Source: Mycobacterium sp. 1100029.7 (GTDB taxonomy: Bacteria > Actinomycetota > Actinomycetes > Mycobacteriales > Mycobacteriaceae). Taken from it: a stretch of 64,000 nt of DNA. Both the position numbers and the translations under genes were made by a program. Positions 8,736 through 16,416 of the stretch are shown here, piece after piece. The notes under the pieces are model-generated. The model searched no databases. It had not been told where the DNA came from and saw only the letters and a list, made by a program, of their open reading frames with translations. Within the stretch, counting starts at the first letter, position 1. The number at the start of each line of letters is the position of its first letter. Where the stretch lies: the NCBI RefSeq assembly GCF_001665235.1, contig NZ_LZSC01000067.1, forward strand, positions 25,700-89,699. Direction: 5' to 3'.

Positions 8736-9449
8736 ATGACGTCGCGGCCGCTGGAGCTCGCACTGGAAGCGAGCTTTGAACAGCTCGCCGACGCGGTACC
8801 GGCCAACATCGGTGTGGCGGTGGCCCGCCCCGACCGCACCTACTCATTGGGTAGATGGTGGTCCGGTGTCGCCTGGTCCACAATCAAAGTGCCGCTGGCA
8901 ATCGCGGCATTGCGCAGCGACTGGCTCAACGCCCGCGAACTCGTCGTCAAGGCGATCACCGAATCGGACAATCGAGCATCCGAGCAGTTGTGGTCGCTAC
9001 TGGGTGAGCCGGTGGACGCGGCGCGCAAGGTGCAGGGCGTCGTCGCCGAAGGGGGCGACACTGCCACGGTGGTCGAGTCACGCCGACTTCGGCGCGGCTT
9101 CACCGCGTTCGGCCAGACGCAGTGGACCCTGCAACGGCAAGCACGGTTCGCCGCGGAGCTGCCGTTGATTCCGGGCGCGGACGATGTGATCGAGCTCATG
9201 GGCGATCTCACACCCGACCATCGATGGGGTCTGGCCGCCAATGGCGCTGCGGCAAAGGGTGGTTGGGGGCCGGGAACCAATGGCGAGTATCTGGTCCGCC
9301 AGTTCGGCATCCTGCCCACATCGTCGGGGCAATGGGGTGTGGCGTTGGCGGCCGAGGTTCACGACGGCGGCTTCGAAACCGGAGTCGACGTCGTCAACAC
9401 CACGATGGAGTGGCTGATCAGCCGGCTCCCGGTGCTGGCCCGCTACTGA
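8736..9449 (+). CDS. Cytosolic serine hydrolase related to class A beta-lactamases
   Basis: 237 residues from ATG 8736, only 4 bp after fadD17, so probably the last gene of the fadE26 operon. It has the S-x-x-K motif ('WSTIKVPLA'), an SDN motif ('ITESDNRASEQLW') and a KTG-like box ('AAAKGGWGPG'), the three landmarks of penicillin-recognising hydrolases. Only about 29 residues separate S-x-x-K from SDN, about half of the usual class A distance, and I see no E-x-x-L-N omega-loop Glu. There is no signal peptide, so a role against periplasmic beta-lactams or in peptidoglycan is unlikely. A cytosolic esterase/amidase or thioesterase function is possible. M. tuberculosis has PE_PGRS genes at this point instead. 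Confidence 0.8.
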   Translation: MTSRPLELALEASFEQLADAVPANIGVAVARPDRTYSLGRWWSGVAWSTIKVPLAIAALRSDWLNARELVVKAITESDNRASEQLWSLLGEPVDAARKVQGVVAEGGDTATVVESRRLRRGFTAFGQTQWTLQRQARFAAELPLIPGADDVIELMGDLTPDHRWGLAANGAAAKGGWGPGTNGEYLVRQFGILPTSSGQWGVALAAEVHDGGFETGVDVVNTTMEWLISRLPVLARY

Positions 9450-10354
9450 TCCCAGATCCGGGTTGCGCTGACGAAAAGCTCCGTCCTCGCGGCCTCAGGG
9501 AATTCGGTCGCTACCGGTGACGGTCGGCCGGCCGCCTGGAAAAGCTGGTCCAAGTCGGCGATTTCGGTGGTCCAGCCACGCTCGGCCAGATACACGGCCG
9601 GATCGTGCCGAGCGCCCGCGAAGCCGAGACTGCGCAGTTCCACTCCTGGATGGCGCTTCGACCAGATTTCGTGCAGCTCGTCCAGGACCTCCGCCAGTGC
9701 ATTCGGCCGCCGAATGTCGAAGTAGTTGGCGAAGATCCGGCTGCCCTCGGCGCTCAATAGCGTGATCGCATCGAGTATTTCGTCGTGCGTCTGTGCAGGC
9801 AGATAACCGAGAAGCAGTCCTTCGACGATCCATGCCGTGGGCACCGCAGGATCGAAGCCCGCTGACCGCAGGGCCATCGGCCAATCCTGACGCAGATCGA
9901 TTCCAATGCAACGATGCCGCGCACCAGGGGCGTAACCGAGGTCCGCCAAGGTTCTTGTCTTCCATGCGATGACGTCGGGCTGATCCAATTCGTAGATCGT
10001 CGTTTGGTGGGGCCAGTCCAAACGGTAAGCACGACAATCTAATCCGGAGGCCAGGATTACCAGTTGTCGAAGACCTCTTCGGCATGCGTCGGCGACATAG
10101 TTGTCGATCGCCCAGCTGCGGATGCCAAAGCACGCCGGCATCCAGCCCGCTGCGATATCGGCGAAGTCGATGTGACCGTCGACCACCCGGGCAAAGAGGT
10201 CGATACCGACGGCTCGAACCAACACCTCGGCAAACGGATCGTCGACAAGGGGATCGGGCTGTCTGCTGGCGATGGCGCGTGCGGTGGCCACCATCGTAGC
10301 CGTGGCCCCCACGCTGGTCTTCAGGTCCCAGCTATCGTCGTCGGTCCGTGCCAT
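9443..10354 (-). CDS. Class I SAM-dependent methyltransferase (TIGR00027-type)
   Basis: 303 residues, a member of the expanded mycobacterial family of leucine-carboxyl-methyltransferase-like enzymes. Motif I is 'LVILASGLDCRAYRL' (about residues 93-107), followed by the acidic loop 'YELDQPDVIAWK' and 'WIVEGLLLGYLP'; the N-terminal 'DDSWDLKTSVGATATMVATARA' is typical. Substrates of this family are mostly unknown; some paralogs methylate lipid or polyketide carboxyls. ATG at 10354. The 3' end overlaps the convergent hydrolase gene by 7 bp. No sterol operator is visible upstream, so a part in sterol metabolism is only suggested by position. Confidence 0.88.
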   Translation of the reverse strand: MARTDDDSWDLKTSVGATATMVATARAIASRQPDPLVDDPFAEVLVRAVGIDLFARVVDGHIDFADIAAGWMPACFGIRSWAIDNYVADACRRGLRQLVILASGLDCRAYRLDWPHQTTIYELDQPDVIAWKTRTLADLGYAPGARHRCIGIDLRQDWPMALRSAGFDPAVPTAWIVEGLLLGYLPAQTHDEILDAITLLSAEGSRIFANYFDIRRPNALAEVLDELHEIWSKRHPGVELRSLGFAGARHDPAVYLAERGWTTEIADLDQLFQAAGRPSPVATEFPEAARTELFVSATRIWDQ

Positions 10355-10555
10355 AGCTTCTCCCCCGAGGGCTCACGCCGCGACGCTGTCGGGGAGCCCG
10401 GCGTCGAAAACATCGGTGCACGAACGAAATCGAGTTGCTGCCACGCAGCCCCTGGTCGGATACGAGGCTACTGAGGATCGACGGCTCGGGTCAGCGGTGA
10501 CATGGCGAAGACAACAGCCGATGCCATCGATGTCGCTTGGCGTCGCCGAGACAAC
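10355..10555. other. Intergenic stretch between methyltransferase and ilvX
   Basis: About 200 bp that should hold the methyltransferase promoter (minus strand). I see no KstR or KstR2 box, no strong hairpin and no convincing small gene. Confidence 0.5.
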
Positions 10556-12106
10556 CTAACCCGTGATCGACGGGACGACGGCGTCGATGAGATGCGGCCC
10601 GGGCTCGCTGAACGCGTCACGCAGCGCGTCGGCGAGTTCCTCGGCGGTGTGCACGCGCCGGCCAGGCACTCCCATGCCTTCGGCGATCTTCACGAAATCC
10701 ATTGCCGGACGAGACAAGTCGAGTAGATCCAACGCCTTGGGGCCAGGCGCGGATCCGGCGCCGACGCGCGCCAGTTCGATTCGCAGGATGTCGTAAGCGC
10801 TGTTGTCGTAGACCACCGTCGTCACGTTCAGTTTTTCGCGCGCCTGCGTCCACAAGCCCGAGATCGTGTACATCGCCGATCCGTCGGATTCCAGGCAGAG
10901 CACCGGACGATCCGGAGCGGCCACCGCAGCGCCGACCGCGGCCGGAATTCCGTAGCCGATTGCCCCGCCGGTCAGTGTCAGCCAGTCGTGCGCGGGTGCA
11001 CCGGCGGTGGCCTGCGCCAGCATCACGCCCGAGGTGTTCGATTCGTCGACGACGATCGCCCGCTCGGGCATCACCGCGCCGATGACGTCGGCAGCCGACG
11101 CCGACGTCAGGGCACCGGTCGGCAACTGCGGCCGCGATGCCCCGGCGACCGGCGCGACAGTACCGGGCGCCACCTCCTCGGCCACCGCGGCAAGCGCCTC
11201 CGCGGCGCCGCTGTGCTCGGCGAGCAAGTGCACCTCACAACCGGCCGGGACCAGGTCGCTCGGCATCCCGGGATAGGCGAAGAACGACACCGGCGACTTG
11301 GCTCCCGCCAGCACCAAATGCTTTGCGCCGTCCAGCTGAGCCGCCGCGGCCTCCGCGAAGTACGCGAGCCGTTCGACGGCGGGGACACCCGCACCGCGCT
11401 CCAAGCGCGTCGGGAACGTCTCGCATAACAACCGGGCTCCGGTCGCCTGCGCGATCCGAGTGGCAGCCGCAAGGCCCGGACCGCGGGTGGCGTCACCGCC
11501 GACCATCAGCACCGTGGGCTCACCGGAACGCAGCACCTCGATCACCTCGAATGCCAGCCGCGCCTCGGCGCCCGGCGCTTCCGCGGGGATGACGCCGCCC
11601 GGTTGCGCACCGTCCGACCAGGACACGTCGGCGGGCAGAATCAGGGTCGAAATGCGTGAGCCGGAGCGGCTCGCCGCGATCGCCTCGGCGGTGTCGGATG
11701 CGACGTCGGCGGTCTGTTCGCTGCGGCGCAGCCACCCTGAGACGGTGCCGGCAAGGGCGTCGATATCGGATTCCAGTGGGGCGTCGTACTTTTTGTGATA
11801 CGTGGCGTGGTCGCCGACGACCACAACCATCGGCACCTGGGCGCGTCGCGCGTTGTGCAGGTTGGCCAGGCCATTGCCCAGTCCGGGACCCAGATGCAGC
11901 AGGACCGCTGCCGGCCGATCGGCGATGCGGGCGTACCCGTCGGCCGCGCCGGTCGCGACGCCCTCGAAAAGGGCTAGCACGCCGCGCATTTGGGGCACGG
12001 CGTCAAGCGCGGCCACGAAATGCATCTCCGAGGTGCCGGGGTTGGCGAAGCACACGTCGACACCGCCGTCGACCAGGGTGTTGATCAGAGCCTGCGCACC
12101 GTTCAC
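10556..12106 (-). CDS. ilvX: IlvX-like thiamine-diphosphate-dependent enzyme
   Basis: 516 residues from the GTG at 12106, which has GGAGGT six bases upstream and overlaps the preceding amidohydrolase stop in a GTGA. Acetohydroxyacid-synthase/benzoylformate-decarboxylase fold: the ThDP-activating Glu is E48 in 'LALFEGVATGAADGYAR', and the ThDP/Mg motif is 'ESDGSAMYTISGLW...YDN' near residue 430. It matches Rv3509c, annotated IlvX, which lies outside the isoleucine-valine operons and has no clear AHAS role. The operon context (fadD19, sugar-kinase-like gene, amidohydrolase) points to a catabolic 2-oxoacid decarboxylase or carboligase; that is inference. Confidence 0.88.
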   Translation of the reverse strand: MNGAQALINTLVDGGVDVCFANPGTSEMHFVAALDAVPQMRGVLALFEGVATGAADGYARIADRPAAVLLHLGPGLGNGLANLHNARRAQVPMVVVVGDHATYHKKYDAPLESDIDALAGTVSGWLRRSEQTADVASDTAEAIAASRSGSRISTLILPADVSWSDGAQPGGVIPAEAPGAEARLAFEVIEVLRSGEPTVLMVGGDATRGPGLAAATRIAQATGARLLCETFPTRLERGAGVPAVERLAYFAEAAAAQLDGAKHLVLAGAKSPVSFFAYPGMPSDLVPAGCEVHLLAEHSGAAEALAAVAEEVAPGTVAPVAGASRPQLPTGALTSASAADVIGAVMPERAIVVDESNTSGVMLAQATAGAPAHDWLTLTGGAIGYGIPAAVGAAVAAPDRPVLCLESDGSAMYTISGLWTQAREKLNVTTVVYDNSAYDILRIELARVGAGSAPGPKALDLLDLSRPAMDFVKIAEGMGVPGRRVHTAEELADALRDAFSEPGPHLIDAVVPSITG

Positions 12107-12927
12107 CTGTTTACCTCCAGTCTGAATACGCGTTCGGCATTGCCGCGCAGAAAGCCGTTTCGCGCGGCCTCGTCGAGTCCGAGTTCGTCCAGGCCGGCCA
12201 AGGCATGCTCGTGGCCGATCATCGGATAGTTGGTGCCGAACAATACTTTTCGCTGTCCGGTACCGGTCTTCATGAACCTGATCAGTTCCTCCGGGAGCCG
12301 CCGCACGGTATAGGCGGACGTATCGATGTACACGTTTTCGTGCTTGCGCGCGACGGCAACCATCTCTTCGGTCCAGGGGTAGCCGACATGTCCGCACACG
12401 ATCACCAACTCAGGAAAGTCCAGCGCGACCTGATCGATGTAGGGAATGGGACGTCCGGTCTCCGAGGGCCGCAGCGGGCCGGTGTGACCGACCTGCGTGC
12501 AGAACGGCACCCCCGCCTCGACGCATTGGGCGAACAGCGGATAGTAGCGCCGATCAGTGGGCGGCGCGTTCCAGAGCCACGGCACCACCCGCAGGCCGAC
12601 GAATCCTTCTTCGACGCGGCGCCGCAACTCGCGCACCGCCGCCATCGGACGATCCAGATCCACGGTCGCCAGCCCGGCAAAGCGACTCGGATGCAACCGA
12701 ATCCACTCCGACACTTCGTCGTTGGAGATTAAGTCCTGCCCGTTGGGGCCGTACCATGCGCTGAGCAATCCCCGCTCGACGCCCGCGGCATCCATCGACG
12801 CCACCGTCGCCTCGATCGGAATCTCGCCTTCGGGCATCGCGCCGCCCGTCCAGCGGCGCAGGGAGGCCAACATGTCGCTGCGCAGGAATCGCGCAGTGGG
12901 ATGCTGCATCCACACATCGATGGTCAT
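12103..12927 (-). CDS. Amidohydrolase-2 family protein with degenerate metal site
   Basis: 274 residues from the ATG at 12927; a TTG at 12936 is possible. TIM-barrel of the ACMSD / 4-oxalomesaconate hydratase type, syntenic with Rv3510c. The family's N-terminal H-x-H pair is not present ('MTIDVWMQHP' has only one His at the expected place). The conserved late Asp is an Asn ('LFGTNYPMI' instead of G-[ST]-D-x-P). His residues on middle strands remain ('CTQVGHTGP', 'IVCGHVGYPW'). It may therefore use a different metal set or none. It is translationally coupled to ilvX downstream and 24 bp after the kinase-like gene. Confidence 0.85.
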   Translation of the reverse strand: MTIDVWMQHPTARFLRSDMLASLRRWTGGAMPEGEIPIEATVASMDAAGVERGLLSAWYGPNGQDLISNDEVSEWIRLHPSRFAGLATVDLDRPMAAVRELRRRVEEGFVGLRVVPWLWNAPPTDRRYYPLFAQCVEAGVPFCTQVGHTGPLRPSETGRPIPYIDQVALDFPELVIVCGHVGYPWTEEMVAVARKHENVYIDTSAYTVRRLPEELIRFMKTGTGQRKVLFGTNYPMIGHEHALAGLDELGLDEAARNGFLRGNAERVFRLEVNR

Positions 12928-12951
12928 TGGGCTCAACAGTAGCCGCGTGGC

Positions 12952-13719
12952 TCAGAGGGCCAGCGCGGCGCGGGCGCAGACCAGCGTCCGCTGGGCGTAC
13001 CCGCCGCCGAACAGCACGACATGCGCCAGCAGCGGGTACAGCTGGTGTAATCCGATGCGGTGGCGCCATCCGGGTTCTAGCGGTCGCACCCGGAGATAAC
13101 CCGCGAGGATGTCGTCGTAGTGCGGGCAGCCGAACAGGGCGAGCATCGCCAGATCGGCTTCCCGGTGCCCGGCATGCGCGGCCGGGTCGATCAACACCAC
13201 CCCGTCGGGCGTCCACATCACGTTTCCGCCCCACAGGTCACCGTGCAGGCGGGCCGGCTGGTCACCGTCGTCGAAGTCGCCCGCACGGCAGCGCTGCATG
13301 ACCGCATCGATGGCGGCACGGGTCGCGGTGTCCAAGCGCGGCGCCGCGAGCTCGGTCATCGGAGCCAGTCGCTCCTGCGCATAAAAGTCTCCCCAGCGTG
13401 AGTGCGGCCGCAATGACATCGGCAAGGGCGCGGACAGCGGCCCGAAGAAACCGGGCCCGTCCCATCCGTCGGGGCCGGCTCCGAATGCCGGCGCACCCGC
13501 GTCGTGCATGACGGCCAGTTGGCTGCCGAATATCCGGGCTGCTGCGGGACTCGGGCTCACCGAGTCGAGTCGTCGCAGCGTGATGCTGGTGGCATCAACC
13601 GAGTTGACCTGTGCGCAGGGCACCCCACCGTCGACGCCGGCAAGCCAGTGCAGCCCGGCCGCCTCCCAGTCGAAGAAACCGGCGGGTGCCTGCGGATTGC
13701 GTTTGACGAAGTCGGTCAA
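12952..13719 (-). CDS. Fructosamine-kinase / aminoglycoside-phosphotransferase-like protein
   Basis: About 255 residues with the protein-kinase-like fold of fructosamine-3-kinases: catalytic loop 'ARLHGDLWGGNVMW' and metal-binding 'VVLIDPAAHAGHREADLAML' are clear, and the C-terminal 'LHQLYPLLAHVVLFGGGY' is typical of this family. The frame is open further upstream but that part lies inside fadD19; TTG 13719, 9 bp past the fadD19 stop, is the most sensible start, with no strong RBS. It would phosphorylate a small sugar-like or glycated amine substrate. It sits inside the fadD19 transcription unit and so may be sterol-induced. The substrate is unknown. Confidence 0.8.
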   Translation of the reverse strand: MTDFVKRNPQAPAGFFDWEAAGLHWLAGVDGGVPCAQVNSVDATSITLRRLDSVSPSPAAARIFGSQLAVMHDAGAPAFGAGPDGWDGPGFFGPLSAPLPMSLRPHSRWGDFYAQERLAPMTELAAPRLDTATRAAIDAVMQRCRAGDFDDGDQPARLHGDLWGGNVMWTPDGVVLIDPAAHAGHREADLAMLALFGCPHYDDILAGYLRVRPLEPGWRHRIGLHQLYPLLAHVVLFGGGYAQRTLVCARAALAL

Positions 13720-13727
13720 CGACCGCG

Positions 13728-15380
13728 TCAGGCGGTGACGTGCGCGGAATGTACGTCGTCGGCCGGACGCGCTTCGGTCTGCTCCTTGGCCCAGCGGTAG
13801 TCCGGCTTGCCGGCAGGCGACCGCTTCACCTCGTCGACTAGCCAAAGGCTGCGCGGCACTTTGTATCCCGCGATCTCGGAGCGCACGAAGGCGTCCAGCT
13901 CGGACAGGGCCGGCCGCGATCCGGGGCGGGCTTGCACCACCGCGGCGACATGCTGGCCGTAGCGCGGGTCCGGCACGCCGACCACCAGGGCGTCGAACAC
14001 ATCGGGGTGCCCCTTGAGCGCGGCCTCGACCTCTTCGGGGTAGATCTTCTCGCCGCCGCTGTTGATCGACACCGAGCCGCGGCCCAGCATCGTGACGGAG
14101 CCGTCCTCCTCGACCGTCGCCCAGTCGCCGGGAATGGCGTACCGCACGCCTTTGAACGTCTTGAACGTCTCGGCGGTCTTCTTCTCGTCCTTGTAGTAAC
14201 CGACGGGAATGTTGCCCTTCTTGGCGATGAAACCGCGCACACCGGAGCCGGGCTTGACCTCGTTGCCCTCCTCGTCGAGGACGACGGTGCGGTGGTCGAT
14301 CGTCACCCGCGGGCCACCGGCGTGGGGAGCGTCCTTGGCGACGATGCTGGTGCCGCCGAATCCGGTCTCCGAGGAGCCGATGGAGTCGGTGATGACGCGG
14401 TTGGGCAGCAGTTCGAGGAACTTCTCCTTGATGCTCGGCGAGAACAGCGCCGCGGTGGAGGCGAGCAGAAACAGCGAGGACAGGTCGTACTCGTTACCCT
14501 TGTCCTGGTGGGCCAGCAGCGCGTCCAGCAGCGGCCGGGCCATCGCGTCGCCGGTGAAGAACAGCAGGTTCACCTTGTGGTCGTGGATGGTGCGCCAGAC
14601 CTCGTCGGCGTTGAATTCCGGTGCCAGAACCGTGGTTTGGCCCGAGAAGATCGACATCCAAGTGGCCGACTGGGTGGCGCCGTGGATCATCGGCGGGATC
14701 GGGTGTCGGACCATCGGCGGGTTGGCCGCGGCGGCCTTGGCCAGGTCGTACTCGTCGGCGATGAATTCGCCTGTCGCGAAGTCGGTTCCACCGAACAGAA
14801 CCCGGTAGATGTCCTCGTGGCGCCACATGACGCCCTTCGGGAAGCCGGTGGTTCCGCCGGTGTACAGCAGGTAGATGTCGTCGGCGCTGCGCGGGCCGAA
14901 GTCGCGTTCCGGCGAGCTGTCGGCGATCGCGGAGTAGAACTCGACGCCGCCGTAGCCCGTGAAGTCGTTGTCGCTTCCGTCCTCGACGACGAGGATCGTC
15001 TTGACGTTCGGCGTTTCGGGCAGCACGTTGGCGACGCGGTCGGAGTACTGGCGCTCGTGGACGAGCGCGACCATGTCGGAGTTGTCGAAGAGGTAGCGAA
15101 GTTCGCCCTCGACGTAGCGGTAGTTGACGTTGACCAGAATGGCGCCGGCCTTGACGATGCCCAGCATCGCGATGACGATCTCGATCCGGTTGCGGCAGTA
15201 GAGGCCGACCTTGTCGTCCTTCTTGACGCCCTGTTCGATGAGGTAGTGCGCCAGTCGGTTGGCCTTCTCCTCGAGTTGGGCGTAGGTCAGCTTCTCGTCG
15301 CCGCAGATGAGGGCGACACGGTCAGGCACAGCGTCGATGGCGTGCTCTGCAAGATCGGCAATATTCAGGGCCACGGCCAC
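13728..15380 (-). CDS. fadD19: Steroid-26-oyl-CoA ligase FadD19
   Basis: AMP-forming ligase of 550 residues that activates the oxidised C8 side chain of cholesterol (3-oxo-cholest-4-en-26-oate) with CoA. Motifs: 'LLYTGGTTGFPKGVMW' (about 176-191), 'SIGSSETGFGG', 'GRGSVSINSGGEKIYPEEVE' and the C-terminal Lys in 'KRSPAGKPDYRW'. Start at GTG 15380 (VAVALN..., matching the family); the KstR box begins only six bases upstream, so the mRNA is probably leaderless or nearly so. It heads a minus-strand run with the kinase-like gene, amidohydrolase and ilvX. Confidence 0.95.
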   Translation of the reverse strand: MAVALNIADLAEHAIDAVPDRVALICGDEKLTYAQLEEKANRLAHYLIEQGVKKDDKVGLYCRNRIEIVIAMLGIVKAGAILVNVNYRYVEGELRYLFDNSDMVALVHERQYSDRVANVLPETPNVKTILVVEDGSDNDFTGYGGVEFYSAIADSSPERDFGPRSADDIYLLYTGGTTGFPKGVMWRHEDIYRVLFGGTDFATGEFIADEYDLAKAAAANPPMVRHPIPPMIHGATQSATWMSIFSGQTTVLAPEFNADEVWRTIHDHKVNLLFFTGDAMARPLLDALLAHQDKGNEYDLSSLFLLASTAALFSPSIKEKFLELLPNRVITDSIGSSETGFGGTSIVAKDAPHAGGPRVTIDHRTVVLDEEGNEVKPGSGVRGFIAKKGNIPVGYYKDEKKTAETFKTFKGVRYAIPGDWATVEEDGSVTMLGRGSVSINSGGEKIYPEEVEAALKGHPDVFDALVVGVPDPRYGQHVAAVVQARPGSRPALSELDAFVRSEIAGYKVPRSLWLVDEVKRSPAGKPDYRWAKEQTEARPADDVHSAHVTA

Positions 15381-15385
15381 CAAAC

Positions 15386-15399
15386 TAGAACGTGTTACA
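15386..15399. promoter_or_regulatory. KstR operator between fadD19 and echA19
   Basis: TAGAACGTGTTACA, exact match to TnnAACnnGTTnnA. It is 6 bp upstream of the fadD19 GTG on the minus strand, where TGTAAC is a plausible -10, and 46 bp upstream of echA19 on the plus strand, where TAGAAC could act as -10. One operator appears to control both genes. Confidence 0.9.
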
Positions 15400-15444
15400 T
15401 TTCTTGACAAGCTCATCCCCGATGTCGAGTGAGAGGCGGTAACC

Positions 15445-16269
15445 GTGGCCCCCGATACTGGGCAGGCGTCAGCAAACGAGGAAACCGGTCCTGACGCGCT
15501 GGTGGAGCAGCGCGGTCACACCCTGATCGTGACGATGAACCGGCCGCACCGACGCAACGCTCTGAGCACCGAAATGATGGAAATCATGGTGCAGGCCTGG
15601 GATCGCGTCGACAACGACGACGACATTCGGGTCTGCATCCTCACCGGTGCGGGTGGCTACTTCTGCGCGGGTATGGACCTCAAGGCAGCAACGCAGAAGC
15701 CGCCGGGGGATTCGTTCAAGGACGGCAGCTACGACCCGTCGCGGATCGACGCGCTACTCAAGGGACGCCGGCTCAAGAAGCCGCTGATCGCCGCTGTCGA
15801 GGGCCCCGCCATCGCGGGGGGCACCGAGATCCTGCAGGGCACCGACATCCGGGTGGCCGGCGAGAGCGCCAAGTTCGGCATCTCGGAGGCCAAGTGGAGC
15901 CTGTATCCGATGGGCGGCTCCGCGGTGCGGCTGGTCCGCCAGATTCCCTACACCGTGGCCTGCGACCTGCTGCTGACCGGACGCCACATCACCGCCACCG
16001 AGGCCAAGGACATGGGTCTGATCGGCCACGTCGTGCCCGACGGGCAGGCGCTGACCAAGGCGCTCGAGATCGCGGAGATCATCGAGAACAACGGCCCGCT
16101 CGCCGTGCAGGCCATCCTCAAGACGATCCGCGAAACCGAGGGCATGCACGAGGAAGAGGCCTTCAAACCCGACACCGCCAACGGCATTCCGGTGTTCCTC
16201 TCCGAGGACTCCAAGGAAGGCCCGCGGGCGTTCGCCGAGAAGCGCAAGCCCAACTTCCAGAACAAGTAG
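15445..16269 (+). CDS. echA19: Enoyl-CoA hydratase EchA19
   Basis: Crotonase-fold hydratase of 274 residues (GTG at 15445, GAGAGG upstream). In M. tuberculosis EchA19 hydrates the C24 double bond of the steroid side-chain enoyl-CoA made by FadE26/27. The oxyanion-hole segments 'ILTGAGGYFCAGMDLK' and 'AVEGPAIAGGTEILQGTD' are present, and the catalytic-Glu region is 'FGISEAKWSLYPMGG'. The C-terminus 'FAEKRKPNFQNK' is typical for crotonases. The first 20 residues form a poorly conserved acidic extension. Divergent from fadD19 over a shared KstR site. Confidence 0.94.
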   Translation: MAPDTGQASANEETGPDALVEQRGHTLIVTMNRPHRRNALSTEMMEIMVQAWDRVDNDDDIRVCILTGAGGYFCAGMDLKAATQKPPGDSFKDGSYDPSRIDALLKGRRLKKPLIAAVEGPAIAGGTEILQGTDIRVAGESAKFGISEAKWSLYPMGGSAVRLVRQIPYTVACDLLLTGRHITATEAKDMGLIGHVVPDGQALTKALEIAEIIENNGPLAVQAILKTIRETEGMHEEEAFKPDTANGIPVFLSEDSKEGPRAFAEKRKPNFQNK

Positions 16270-16280
16270 CGCTTTCAACG

Positions 16281-16335
16281 CCGCGCGCCGCGCGCCGCGC
16301 GCCTCGGGCGCACGCCCCGGTGCGCACGCCCCGGT
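16281..16335. repeat. Short GC-rich tandem repeats after echA19
   Basis: Three perfect copies of the heptamer CCGCGCG (16281-16301), then two perfect copies of the 14-mer GCGCACGCCCCGGT (16308-16321 and 16322-16335). They lie between the echA19 stop and the large hairpin and are likely replication-slippage products. Confidence 0.85.
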
Positions 16336-16338
16336 GCG

Positions 16339-16394
16339 CGAGCGTAAGCGCACTGCGAAATTTCACCCGATTTTTCGCGGTGCGCTTACGCTCG
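16339..16394. terminator. Long palindrome between convergent echA19 and cyp142
   Basis: Left arm 16339-16360 pairs with right arm 16373-16394 over 22 bp with a single mismatch; the loop is 12 nt. The arm begins CGAGCGTAAGCGCAC. It stands between two convergent genes and could terminate both. It lacks a T-tract. It belongs to the hairpin group also seen near 34534, 34586, 35531 and 49486. Confidence 0.8.
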
Positions 16395-16416
16395 GCGAAA
16401 ATGGGCGCACCAACCG

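Noticed and set aside
13932..15407. 491-codon open frame on the plus strand opposite fadD19
   Set aside because: It is the antisense shadow of a clear ligase gene, is Arg/Gly/Val/Asp-rich with no domain, and arises from the high third-position GC.
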